Below are positions 27,195 through 34,979 of a DNA stretch of 64,000 nt, piece by piece. Numbering within the stretch: the first letter of the stretch is position 1; the number at the start of each line of letters is the position of its first letter. The notes under the pieces are model-generated. The model was not told the origin of the DNA. It did no database searches and saw only the letters and a program-made list of their open reading frames with translations. Origin of the DNA: Luteimonas vadosa. GTDB lineage: Bacteria; Pseudomonadota; Gammaproteobacteria; Xanthomonadales; Xanthomonadaceae. The translations under genes and the position numbers were made by a program. The stretch spans positions 434,001 through 498,000 of the forward strand of contig NZ_BAABJY010000002.1 of NCBI RefSeq assembly GCF_039543545.1. The letters run 5' to 3'.

Positions 27195-27555
27195 GCGCAC
27201 CCGTCGCCGCACCAAGACGTGCCGACGAACGGTCGTGCCGTTTGACGATTACCTAACAAGGGGCGCGGTAATCTCACCACGTCGAAGAAAAAGCGGAAGG
27301 CGAAAGCCGGAAGCAATCGCTTCGACAAGGAAGGCTCAGCCGATCGGGGCAACCCGAAAGACTGGGCCTTCTGCTTGTCCGGGATTTGGATTGCTGTGCG
27401 CCGGGTCGCTGCTTCTAAGCCCCGTCGCGACCTGATTTCGCGTGTTTGCCTGACATTCCGAAGTCCCGGCATGCGGATGGTGCGGCAAGCAGTTGATTCG
27501 AACTTGCGCGCACTGCGCATCGCCAATGGCAAGGTTCGGGACCCGCCGCGCGGCG
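27195..27555. other. Intergenic region with unusual secondary structure
   Basis: This 361-base gap has no convincing reading frame. Its middle (27247-27432) contains a row of nested inverted repeats described in the ncRNA entry; the remainder shows nothing recognisable. Confidence 0.5.
27247..27432 (+). ncRNA. Candidate structured RNA (strand uncertain)
   Basis: Consecutive helices can be drawn by eye. GATTACC/GGTAATC (27247-27253/27267-27273) comes first, then GTCGAAG/CTTCGAC (27281-27287/27320-27326) enclosing GGC-GAAA-GCC (27299-27308). A long stem GACAAGGAAGGCTCAG / CTGGGCCTTCtgCTTGTC (27324-27339/27362-27379) is capped by TCGGG-GCAA-CCCGA with a GNRA tetraloop. GGTCGC/GCGACC (27404-27409/27427-27432) encloses GCTT-CT-AAGC. 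Two helices share bases 27324-27326, so they may be alternatives. No known RNA family was recognised; strand is assigned only because the GNRA loops read on plus. Confidence 0.4.
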
Positions 27556-28350
27556 TCAGCGTCGGGCCATCGGGAAGTGGATCAACGATTCGTCCAGCAG
27601 CACGCCCGAAGGCGCGAAGCGGCGCTCGGCGAACAGCAGGGCGTCGCGTTCGACCAGCACAACGGTGCTGCAGCGCGTGCCATAGCGCTCGTCCAGGACG
27701 AACGCCGGCGAAAGCGCTCGCTCGAGGTCGAGCCCCACGCCGGTGTCGGGCAAGGTGGCGTCCGGCGCCGGAGTTGAATCGGCCAGCGCGTCGAACAGCG
27801 GCGAAATTTCAGGCATGCCGACCGCCGCAGCCTCGGCGGCCCGGGAGTGCAGCCAGGCATCGAGTGCACGCGTGGCGTGGGCGCTCTTGGGCCAGGGGGC
27901 GTCGAAGGCGCCATTGGACATCGCATGCATCCCCGGCTCGATTGCGGAATGCGCGGGGCCGGGGTAGTTGGTCGCGACCACCAGGCACTCGCCGTCATGC
28001 AACAGCAGGTTGAAGCGGCCGTACTCGGACGCGGACACCCCGAGCGCGGTCGCAGCAGCCAGCGCAGCGCTGCCGGAGCGGACGAAGTCCCGCACCAGCC
28101 AGCCACGCGAGCGGGGCGCCTGCCCGGGCGCCAGCCCCACGCGGACATTGGTCACGGCGGCCAGCCTGCCGCGCGTCGAGACCTGCAGCCAGCCGCCGCC
28201 CTGCACGAGGTCGCGGCCTCCATACACATCGGTTGCCTCCGGATCGAACGAGGCCGGGGCAGCGGGTCGCGCATGCAGTTCATCGCGATTGGCGACCAGC
28301 GCGAGCTGGTAGCGCGGATGCACGCGCCAGGCGAGGGCGATCAGGCACAT
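27556..28350 (-). CDS. NRDE family protein
   Basis: This 264-residue protein matches the NRDE (TANGO2-like) family, named for the near-N-terminal motif seen here as ALVANRDELHARPA. MCLIALAW at the start is also typical, with the Cys at position 2 of an Ntn-hydrolase-like fold. Human TANGO2 has been linked to lipid or heme homeostasis; bacterial roles are unclear. TATGCT lies six bases before the ATG at 28350 (plus-strand 28357-28362), suggesting a leaderless transcript; no Shine-Dalgarno is visible. It diverges from the DUF1428 gene. Confidence 0.88.
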   Translation of the reverse strand: MCLIALAWRVHPRYQLALVANRDELHARPAAPASFDPEATDVYGGRDLVQGGGWLQVSTRGRLAAVTNVRVGLAPGQAPRSRGWLVRDFVRSGSAALAAATALGVSASEYGRFNLLLHDGECLVVATNYPGPAHSAIEPGMHAMSNGAFDAPWPKSAHATRALDAWLHSRAAEAAAVGMPEISPLFDALADSTPAPDATLPDTGVGLDLERALSPAFVLDERYGTRCSTVVLVERDALLFAERRFAPSGVLLDESLIHFPMARR

Positions 28351-28356
28351 GGCGAA

Positions 28357-28362
28357 AGCATA
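28357..28362 (-). promoter_or_regulatory. Candidate -10 of a leaderless NRDE transcript
   Basis: TATGCT on the minus strand ends six bases before the start codon at 28350, so transcription would begin at the A of ATG. No clear -35 is seen. Confidence 0.4.
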
Positions 28363-28538
28363 GCGGGCGCGTCGGTCGCGGGTCGTCCACGCGCGTTTAA
28401 CGCGGATGGACAGGCGGCGCGCGATGATGCCGATCGCGGCTTGCCGCATCGCCGCGCGCCTGCCGGATCTTCCGTGTTGCGTGCCATGGGACTGCCGCCG
28501 GAGGCGTGCCGTTTCTAACAGACGAAGAGGAGAGCCCC

Positions 28539-28898
28539 ATGAGTTATGTCGATGGCTTCGTAGTGCCGGTACCGAAAAAGAACATCGATGCGTATCGAAA
28601 GTTGGCGCGCCGTGCCGGGAAGGTGTGGAAGGAGCACGGTGCGCTGGCCTACGTCGAATGCATCGGTGACGACGTACCACCCGGCAAGGTCACGTCGTTC
28701 GACAAGAGCGTCCAGCTCAAGCGCGGCGAGGTGGTGGCGTTTTCATGGATCGTCTACAAGAGCCGGGCGCAGCGCGACCGCATCAACAAGAAGGTCATGG
28801 CCGACCCGCGCCTTGCCGACATGATGGATCCCGGCAACATGCCGTTCGACGGCAAGCGGATGTTCTGGGGCGGATTCAAGCCAATCGTCGAACTTTGA
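28539..28898 (+). CDS. DUF1428 family protein (YbaA-like)
   Basis: This 119-residue soluble protein matches DUF1428. It begins MSYVDGFVVPVPKKN and contains EHGALAYVECIGDDVP, SFDKSVQLKRGEVVAFSWI and PFDGKRMFWGGF, all hallmark segments of the dimeric alpha-beta barrel family. Function is unknown; E. coli YbaA is a stress-associated homologue. AAGAGGAG lies about six bases before the ATG. It is single-cistron, followed by a GC-rich inverted repeat (about 28905-28925) without a T run, and then the arsR operator. Confidence 0.9.
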   Translation: MSYVDGFVVPVPKKNIDAYRKLARRAGKVWKEHGALAYVECIGDDVPPGKVTSFDKSVQLKRGEVVAFSWIVYKSRAQRDRINKKVMADPRLADMMDPGNMPFDGKRMFWGGFKPIVEL

Positions 28899-28948
28899 CT
28901 GTGTGCGGGGGCCAGCGCGGCCCCGGTCCCGGGCGGATGTAATCCTTG

Positions 28949-28984
28949 TCATGTTTCCATGATTCTGGAATCATGGAAACATGA
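28949..28984 (+). promoter_or_regulatory. Perfect palindromic operator over the arsR start codon
   Basis: The 16-base arms TCATGTTTCCATGATT (28949-28964) and AATCATGGAAACATGA (28969-28984) are exact reverse complements around a four-base centre. The right arm contains the arsR ATG at 28981. A TGTAAT -10 candidate lies at 28938-28943, so the palindrome would cover the transcription start and the initiation region. It is the obvious ArsR autoregulatory site. As RNA it would also fold into a hairpin occluding the start codon. Confidence 0.8.
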
Positions 28985-29349
28985 ACCCCGATGCCACCGT
29001 TGCCGCCTTGCATGCGCTGGCGCACCAGCATCGCCTTGCGGCATTCCGGGCCTTGGTGCGGGCCGGCCCCGGCGGCTTGCCGGTAGGCCATTTGCGCAAG
29101 CGGCTCGAGATCCCGCCGGCCACGCTGTCGGCCCACCTCAATGTCCTGCGCGCGGCCGGGTTGGTCGGCGACGAGCGCGAAGGACGGGTGATCCGCGTGC
29201 GTGCCGACTTCGAACGGATGTACGCGCTGATCGAGTTCCTGACCGAGAACTGCTGCGAAGGTGCGTCATGCACCCCCGCCACCCCCGCTGCAGCGTCCGC
29301 AGGCAGACCCAGTCCATCCCGCCCTTCCCCGACCGGACCCGTCCCATGA
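28981..29349 (+). CDS. arsR: ArsR-family arsenite-responsive repressor
   Basis: This 122-residue winged-helix repressor has recognition helix PPATLSAHLNVLRAAGLV and wing EREGRVIRVRAD. Instead of the classical ELCVC metal site in the recognition helix, it carries Cys91, Cys92 and Cys97 (CCEGASC) after the dimerisation helix. This matches the C-terminal arsenite site described for Acidithiobacillus ferrooxidans ArsR (Cys95/96/102). A proline/serine-rich tail follows. No Shine-Dalgarno precedes the ATG, which is embedded in the operator palindrome. The stop overlaps the arsC start by four bases. Confidence 0.92.
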   Translation: MNPDATVAALHALAHQHRLAAFRALVRAGPGGLPVGHLRKRLEIPPATLSAHLNVLRAAGLVGDEREGRVIRVRADFERMYALIEFLTENCCEGASCTPATPAAASAGRPSPSRPSPTGPVP

Positions 29350-29849
29350 CCCAGCGCCGCCTCAACGTCCTGTTCCTTTGCACGGGGAATTCCGCGCGCA
29401 GCATCCTCGCCGAGGCCTTGTTGGGCAAGCTGGGTGAAGGACGATTCGAGGCCTACAGTGCCGGCAGCCAACCCAGTGGGCAGGTGCAGCCGATGGCCGC
29501 GGACCTGGCCAGGTCCCTGGGCTATCCGGTCGAGCGCCTGCGCAGCAAATCGTGGGACGAGTTCGCCGGGCCCGGCGCGCCGTCGATGGATATCGTCATC
29601 ACTGTCTGCGACAACGCCGCCGGCGAGGCCTGCCCCGTCTGGCTCGGGCACCCGGCGACCGCCCACTGGGGTGTCCCGGACCCGGCGGCGGTGCAGGGCG
29701 ACGAAGACACGCGTCGGCAGGCCTACTTGGCTGCGTTCGCCACACTGCGCAGACGGGTCGAGCTGCTGCTCGCCCTTCCGCTGGAGAAGCTGGACCGGCT
29801 CGCCATGCAGGCGAAGCTGGGCGAAATCGGGGAGGTCGTCGCCCGATGA
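29346..29849 (+). CDS. arsC: Arsenate reductase, low-molecular-weight phosphatase (thioredoxin) type
   Basis: This 167-residue enzyme reduces As(V) to As(III). It has the phosphatase P-loop CTGNSARS (Cys12 nucleophile) and the two redox cysteines of the pI258-type mechanism, Cys88 and Cys96, in VCDNAAGEACPVW. HPATAHWGVPDPA is the usual substrate-loop region. These cysteines indicate recycling by thioredoxin. Four-base overlaps with arsR upstream and the aquaglyceroporin gene downstream show a translationally coupled operon. Confidence 0.95.
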   Translation: MTQRRLNVLFLCTGNSARSILAEALLGKLGEGRFEAYSAGSQPSGQVQPMAADLARSLGYPVERLRSKSWDEFAGPGAPSMDIVITVCDNAAGEACPVWLGHPATAHWGVPDPAAVQGDEDTRRQAYLAAFATLRRRVELLLALPLEKLDRLAMQAKLGEIGEVVAR

Positions 29850-30550
29850 GCGCGGATGCCCCCTCGTCGCCCCGTTTGTTGCTGGCGGAGTTCGTTGCCA
29901 CTGCGGTGTTGCTGGTGGCGGTGGTCGGGTCGGGCATCATGGCAGAGCGGCTGGCGGGCGGGAACGTCGCGCTTGCGCTGCTCGCCAACGCATTGGCCAC
30001 CGTAGGCGCGCTGTACGTCCTGATCGAGGTCTTCGGTCCGGTCAGCGGTGCGCACATGAACCCCGCCGTCAGCCTCGGCCTAGCGATGGAAGGCCGCATG
30101 CCGTGGCGCGCGGTGGCGCCGTACGCCTCCGTGCAATGCGCGGGGGCGATCATCGGCGTCTGGCTGGCGCATGCGATGTTCCAGTCGCCGATCCTGCAGC
30201 TGTCGTCCCAAGCGCGCATCGGGAGCGGCCAGGTGCTGGCGGAAGTCGTCGCCACGGCGGGCCTGCTGCTCGTGGTCCTGCGTGCGCCCCCGTACCGCGT
30301 GGCTCCGATGGTTGCCGCGTACATCGGCGCGGCGTACTGGTTTACAGCGTCGACGTCCTTCGCCAACCCGGCGGTCACGCTCGGACGGTTGTTCACCGAC
30401 AGTTTCTCAGGGATCGCGCCCCCGAGCGCGCCAGGCTTCCTGATTGGGCAGGGACTGGGCGTGATGGCTGCCCTCCTGCTCCACCGCATCCTCGGACCTG
30501 CCCCGGCCGCGGAGCGGGCCGCGGCGCCCGCGATTGCCGACTCGCGCTGA
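29846..30550 (+). CDS. aqpS: MIP-family aquaglyceroporin, probable arsenite channel (AqpS-like)
   Basis: This 234-residue inner-membrane channel has six helices and two NPA half-helices (HMNPAVSLG and FANPAVTLGR, the latter followed by the selectivity-filter arginine). Placement after arsR-arsC with a four-base overlap matches the arsenic operon logic of Sinorhizobium meliloti. There AqpS replaces an active ArsB/Acr3 pump and lets arsenite, produced from arsenate, leave the cell down its gradient. No arsB, acr3, arsA or arsH gene is present here. The channel family is clear; the arsenite role comes from context. Confidence 0.9.
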   Translation: MSADAPSSPRLLLAEFVATAVLLVAVVGSGIMAERLAGGNVALALLANALATVGALYVLIEVFGPVSGAHMNPAVSLGLAMEGRMPWRAVAPYASVQCAGAIIGVWLAHAMFQSPILQLSSQARIGSGQVLAEVVATAGLLLVVLRAPPYRVAPMVAAYIGAAYWFTASTSFANPAVTLGRLFTDSFSGIAPPSAPGFLIGQGLGVMAALLLHRILGPAPAAERAAAPAIADSR

Positions 30551-30676
30551 GTCTAGACGTGCTCGGGGCCGGCGCCGCAGGCATTGCCTGTTCGCTTGGA
30601 GCGCAGGGGGCACCGATGCATGATGGGGCGATAATGCATGGATGTTACGGTTGGCAAGGACGTACGGGGGGAAGGA

Positions 30677-33586
30677 ATGAACGCTTCGGCGAGTGACCGA
30701 ATGGAAGTCGTGCCCGACGGCGAGAGCTTGGCCGGTGCGCTGCTGCGTGCCATCACGCCGGAAGAGGTGGCGCGCATCCTGCTGGAGGCCGGGGGAGCGG
30801 CTGCCGCCGGTGCCTCTGTGGCCTGGTCCGCGCACTGGCCATTCTCGATCGAAACGTTCCCGCCCGCGGTGCCTGGCGAAGTACTCCGGGAGCTTCGTGA
30901 CGCTGTCGGCGACCGCCGGGCCGGTCTTGTGGCTTCGCCGAATGTCCACGTCATGCACGACGATGGCGATGCCCGCGTCGCGGCGGTGCATTGCCCGGCG
31001 GGCTGCCCCTCGCCCGGGCACGGTGTCCTGGCGTTGACCTCGCTTCGCATGGAGGAGGTCCTGTCGATCCAGCATCTGCAGGGCACCATCGAACAGCTCG
31101 AGCAGGCGGAGCTGCTGCAACGCTCGCTCTACGCCATCGCCGACATGGCCGGCTCCGACCATGAAATGCCGGAAATGCTGCGTGGGCTGCATCGCATCGT
31201 TTCGGAGCTGATGTACGCGGAGAATTTCTACATCGCGCTCTACGACAGCCAGCGCGACACGCTGAACTTCATCTACTTCGTTGACACGGTCGATACCGAC
31301 GGCCCCCAGCCCGGGGAGGACGTGCCGCTGTCGGTGCTCGAGCGTGGCCTGACCTGGTACCTGATCCGGGAGGGCAAGCCCTTGATGGGAAACGACGACG
31401 AGCTGCGTGCCCAGGTGCCCGGGCCGGTCAACTGGCAAGGCGCCGACAGCAGCGACTGGCTCGGCGTCCCGATGTTGCGCGATGGCAAGGTGCGCGGCGC
31501 CCTGGTGGTGCAGAGTTACGTCGAGGGCACCCGTTACACGGTGGCCGAGATGAGCCTGCTGGCGTTCGTGGCGGAGCACATCCTCACCGCGCTGGAGCGA
31601 AAGCAGGGCCGCGACGAACTCGAGCGCCATGTCGCGGAACGAACCGCCCAACTGGCGGAGGCGAACCGGGAACTCCGCCACGAGGTCGCCGAGCGCAAGC
31701 GCGGCGAGCGGCTCCAGGCCACGCTCTACCGCATCGCGGCGCTTGCCGGACTGGACGAGTCGCGCGAGCACTTCTACCGCCACGTGCACGACAGCGTCGG
31801 TGAGCTGATCAATGCACGCAACTTCTTCATCGCGCTGCTCTCGGAAGACGGGGAAGAGGTCACCTTCCCTTACGTCCGGGACGAGTTCGAGCGCAATTGG
31901 GGGGCGCGGCGACGCGGCCGCGGCCTGACTGAATTCGTCCTCAGGACGGGCAAGGCGCAACTGGTCGACCTGGAGCGTTCGCGTGAACTTTTGCGCACCG
32001 GCGACATCGATTCGGCGATGGTCGGGACGCCAACGAAGGTGTGGCTTGGCGTGCCCCTGTTCGACAGCAACCGTGCGATCGGCGTCGTCGCCGTGCAGGA
32101 CTACGAGAGCGACGAAGGTTACGACGACCGGGACGTCGAGCTGTTGACGTTCGCGTCCCACCAGATCTCGAGCAGCCTGCAGCGGCATCGCGCCGCCGAA
32201 CAGCTGCGCCTGGCCAATGTCGAGCTCGAGCGGCGCGTCGAGGAGCGCACGGTGGAATTGCGGGCCGAGATCGCGGTGCGCGAGCAGGTCGAAGCCAAGC
32301 TCCAGCACCAGGTCATGCATGACGCACTCACGGGTCTCCCGAACCGCAGCTACCTCCGCGACCACCTGGACCGGGCCCTGTCCACGCTGGCACGGGATCC
32401 GCTCAAGGGATTCGCGCTGCTTTACGTCGATGTCGACCGGTTCAAGGTCATCAACGACAGCCTCGGCCACCTCGCCGGCGACGCGGTGCTGAAGCAAGTC
32501 GCGCTCCGCATGGGGCAGTGCGTCCGGGGGCCAGACATCGTTTCGCGGCTGGCGGGCGACGAATTCGCGATCCTGTTGCAGGGCGAGCCCATGCCCGAGA
32601 TCGCGACGAAGGTGGCCCGTCGCGTGCTCGATGCCTTCGAGGCGCCGCTGGAAGTGAGCGGGCGGTCGCTGCAGGTCTCCACCAGCGTCGGCATCGCCGT
32701 CGTCGACGGCCATTACACCGCCGCCGACCAGATCCTGCACGACGCGGACATCGCCCTGTACCGCGCGAAGCAGGCCGGGCGCAGCCGGTTCGAGCTGTTC
32801 GACGAAGTCATGCAGCGCAACGCGATGGACGTGCTGGACCTGGAGCAGGGCTTGCGGGACGCGCTGGTCCGCGACGAGTTCGAGCCCTGTTTCCAGCCGC
32901 TGGTTCGCCTCGACGATGGCTCCACGTTGGGCTACGAAGCCTTGCTGCGCTGGCGGCATCCGCAGCGCGGCCTGCTTGCACCCGGCGACTTCCTCGACGT
33001 GGCCGAGGACAGCGGCCTGATCGAGGCCATCGATTGGCGCATGTTCCACCATGCGCTTGCCGCTAGCCGCGAGCTGGTCGGGACCGACCGCTACGTCACG
33101 CTCAACGTGTCGCCCCGCCTGTTCCAGCGCGAGGATTTCGACGTGCGCATGCTCGCGCTGACGTCGGAGCTGGATTTCGATCCCGCGCGCCTGAGGCTGG
33201 AAGTCACCGAAGGTACCTTGCTCAACGACCCCGAAGCGGTGGTCGCCGTGCTGCACCGCTTGCGCGAGGCCAACATCGAGGCGGCGCTGGACGACTTCGG
33301 CACCGGTTACTCGTCGCTGGGCCACGTCCACCGGTTCCCGCTGAAGATGATCAAGATCGATCGCAGCTTCGTCACCCCGTTCGCGGGCAGCCCCATCGAG
33401 ATGCGCAGCAGCGCGGTGATCGAGGCGATCCTCGCCCTGGGCAAGGCCTTGGGCGTGGAAATCGTGGCCGAGGGCATCGAGACGGAGGCGCAGCGCACGA
33501 CCCTGCTCGGCATGGGTTGCGAGTTGGGGCAGGGCTACCTGTTCGGCAGGCCTGCGCCGGCCAGCCACTGGCTGGCATCCCGCTAG
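30677..33586 (+). CDS. GAF-GAF-GGDEF-EAL c-di-GMP turnover protein
   Basis: This 969-residue cytoplasmic protein has no membrane helix. Two GAF-type sensor domains (about 140-295 and 340-505) are separated by coiled coils (ERHVAERTAQLAEANREL and ERRVEERTVELRAE). A GGDEF domain (about 550-705) carries AGDEF near residue 626 and an EAL domain (about 720-965) begins EALLRW near 754. The EAL ligands are intact (NVSP, VTEGTL, ALDDFGTGYSSL, IKIDRSFV, EGIET), so phosphodiesterase activity is likely. The AGDEF variant may still cyclise or may only bind GTP. ATG 30677 was chosen for its GGGGGGAAGGA leader; an ATG at 30638 is in frame. It overlaps the next, convergent gene by four bases. Confidence 0.88.
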   Translation: MNASASDRMEVVPDGESLAGALLRAITPEEVARILLEAGGAAAAGASVAWSAHWPFSIETFPPAVPGEVLRELRDAVGDRRAGLVASPNVHVMHDDGDARVAAVHCPAGCPSPGHGVLALTSLRMEEVLSIQHLQGTIEQLEQAELLQRSLYAIADMAGSDHEMPEMLRGLHRIVSELMYAENFYIALYDSQRDTLNFIYFVDTVDTDGPQPGEDVPLSVLERGLTWYLIREGKPLMGNDDELRAQVPGPVNWQGADSSDWLGVPMLRDGKVRGALVVQSYVEGTRYTVAEMSLLAFVAEHILTALERKQGRDELERHVAERTAQLAEANRELRHEVAERKRGERLQATLYRIAALAGLDESREHFYRHVHDSVGELINARNFFIALLSEDGEEVTFPYVRDEFERNWGARRRGRGLTEFVLRTGKAQLVDLERSRELLRTGDIDSAMVGTPTKVWLGVPLFDSNRAIGVVAVQDYESDEGYDDRDVELLTFASHQISSSLQRHRAAEQLRLANVELERRVEERTVELRAEIAVREQVEAKLQHQVMHDALTGLPNRSYLRDHLDRALSTLARDPLKGFALLYVDVDRFKVINDSLGHLAGDAVLKQVALRMGQCVRGPDIVSRLAGDEFAILLQGEPMPEIATKVARRVLDAFEAPLEVSGRSLQVSTSVGIAVVDGHYTAADQILHDADIALYRAKQAGRSRFELFDEVMQRNAMDVLDLEQGLRDALVRDEFEPCFQPLVRLDDGSTLGYEALLRWRHPQRGLLAPGDFLDVAEDSGLIEAIDWRMFHHALAASRELVGTDRYVTLNVSPRLFQREDFDVRMLALTSELDFDPARLRLEVTEGTLLNDPEAVVAVLHRLREANIEAALDDFGTGYSSLGHVHRFPLKMIKIDRSFVTPFAGSPIEMRSSAVIEAILALGKALGVEIVAEGIETEAQRTTLLGMGCELGQGYLFGRPAPASHWLASR

Positions 33587-34530
33587 GCGCCTGGTCGGCC
33601 AAGGGGAGGGGGAGGCGAACGGGGCGCCCGGCTCCTGTGTCGGGCGCCGGTGCGGCCTTGCCGGCTTCCCGCAGCGTGGGGGACGGCGGTGTCCGCCTGC
33701 GTGGCAGGTAGCGTGGGCAGGGCGTTGGCGCACGCGCGTTCGAGCCCCGCCCGCGCAGTGCCGTCGTACCAGCGCACGATCGGCGTGCCCGACGCACGGA
33801 CGAGGTCGCGGACGGCGTCGTGCGCCGCGTTGCGGCTCTGGGCACTGACGAAGTACTCGTGCATGCCGGCGCGTTCGCGAGGCGTCAGCCGGAGGGTGTC
33901 GCCCGTGCGCATGGTGGAAACCAGGTAGCACGACTCCACCAGCGACGCCTGGTACTCGTCGTCCCGTCGGCTGGGTCGCCGCGCGCCGCCGCCGCGTGCC
34001 GAGAGCGCATGCCGCATTTCATGCAATGCCGTGGAGAGGGCCTTGCCGACGCCGACCGAGAGTGGCGTTGGCGCATCGGGGACGGCCACGAGCACGTCGA
34101 CGATCGTCGCGCGGGCCACGGGGTGCGAACGCCGCCAGGTGGTGCGATGGCGGGTATCGACCAGGGTCAGGATGATCCTCGCGCGCGGCTGCCCGGGCGG
34201 ACGCATGCGTTGCAGCCACTGCAGGGCCGTGTCGAGTTCCGGCGCGAAGTCGGGTGCCTGCGCGTCGAGCTTCGCCGCCGTCTCGAGGTCGGCGTGCAGT
34301 TCGATGGCGGCACCGGAAAGGCGGCGCGTGGTGACGTGGCGCGTGCGCAAAGAGCCATCCCGGGCGGGCATGCCCATGTTGACCTTGCTGAGCGTTTCCA
34401 CCCGCGTCCCGAGCAGGCGGACGCCCCACGAATCTTCGGTGGTGCGTTCCGGACGCCGGGCGTCGGTGGGCGGGACGGAGCCCAGGGCCGCGAGCAGTAC
34501 GATCGACCATGCGTGAAGGCGAATATGCAA
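33583..34530 (-). CDS. Exported protein with HExxH motif, uncharacterised
   Basis: This 315-residue protein begins with a signal peptide (about 1-24, ending TDA-RR). A central region contains ALHEMRHAL, an HExxH zincin-like motif at residues 170-174, followed by DDEYQASLVESCYL, whose acidic residues could supply a third ligand. The C-terminus is a low-complexity Arg/Pro-rich tail. No named family is recognised; a peptidase role is suggested only by the motif. The last four bases overlap the end of the convergent GGDEF-EAL gene. Confidence 0.6.
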   Translation of the reverse strand: MHIRLHAWSIVLLAALGSVPPTDARRPERTTEDSWGVRLLGTRVETLSKVNMGMPARDGSLRTRHVTTRRLSGAAIELHADLETAAKLDAQAPDFAPELDTALQWLQRMRPPGQPRARIILTLVDTRHRTTWRRSHPVARATIVDVLVAVPDAPTPLSVGVGKALSTALHEMRHALSARGGGARRPSRRDDEYQASLVESCYLVSTMRTGDTLRLTPRERAGMHEYFVSAQSRNAAHDAVRDLVRASGTPIVRWYDGTARAGLERACANALPTLPATQADTAVPHAAGSRQGRTGARHRSRAPRSPPPPLGRPGA

Positions 34531-34669
34531 CTAGGGCGCGTCCCGGGGCGGGGCCGCCATCATTGCGCCTGCGTCCTAAAGCCAGCTTGAACGACCCTGC
34601 ATTTCACGCTGCGTGGGCGCGATCCGATCGACACTGCGCACCTGGACGACTGGAAAACCGGAGCGAGCC

Positions 34670-34903
34670 ATGGCGGTCTGTGACGTATGCGGCAACGACT
34701 ACGACAAGGCGTTCACCGTGACGACCCCGGACAGGACGGGGACTTACGACTCATTCGAATGCGCCATCCATGCACTGGCGCCCCGCTGCACGCATTGCAA
34801 GTGCACGATCATCGGGCACGGCAGCGAGCACGACGGCATCTTCTACTGCTGCGCGCATTGCGCGAAGCAGGCCGGGGTGAGAGGACTCGACGACCGGGTG
34901 TAA
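34670..34903 (+). CDS. Small cysteine-rich zinc-ribbon-like protein
   Basis: This 77-residue protein has nine cysteines in metal-ligand-like pairs: CDVCGNDY at the N-terminus, FECAIH, CTHCKC and FYCCAHC. These would form one or two zinc ribbons, with a conserved-looking segment DSFECAIHALAPRC between them. Metallothionein-like or zinc-finger roles are possible; no named family is claimed. CGGAGCGAG lies before the ATG at 34670. It stands alone between the HExxH protein gene and the fructosamine kinase. Confidence 0.75.
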   Translation: MAVCDVCGNDYDKAFTVTTPDRTGTYDSFECAIHALAPRCTHCKCTIIGHGSEHDGIFYCCAHCAKQAGVRGLDDRV

Positions 34904-34979
34904 ACGCGTGAACGGGGGCGCTTGCCTCCCGCGATCCAAGCCTTAGCGCGTACCAGCGCTAGCTCCTGCATGCTCGCTG

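Noticed and set aside
27251..27260. CCTAACAAG, resembling the first box of an integron attC site.
   Set aside because: No matching GTTAGG-type box follows at the expected distance and there is no integrase or cassette gene nearby.
27488..27515. TTCGAATC and ACCA-like ends near 27475-27515 that suggest a tRNA T arm on the minus strand.
   Set aside because: The bases flanking the putative T loop are not complementary and no acceptor, D or anticodon arms can be placed.
30407..33931. 1174-codon minus-strand frame opposite the GAF-GGDEF-EAL gene.
   Set aside because: It overlaps a gene with intact catalytic motifs on the other strand and its own translation is low-complexity without domains.
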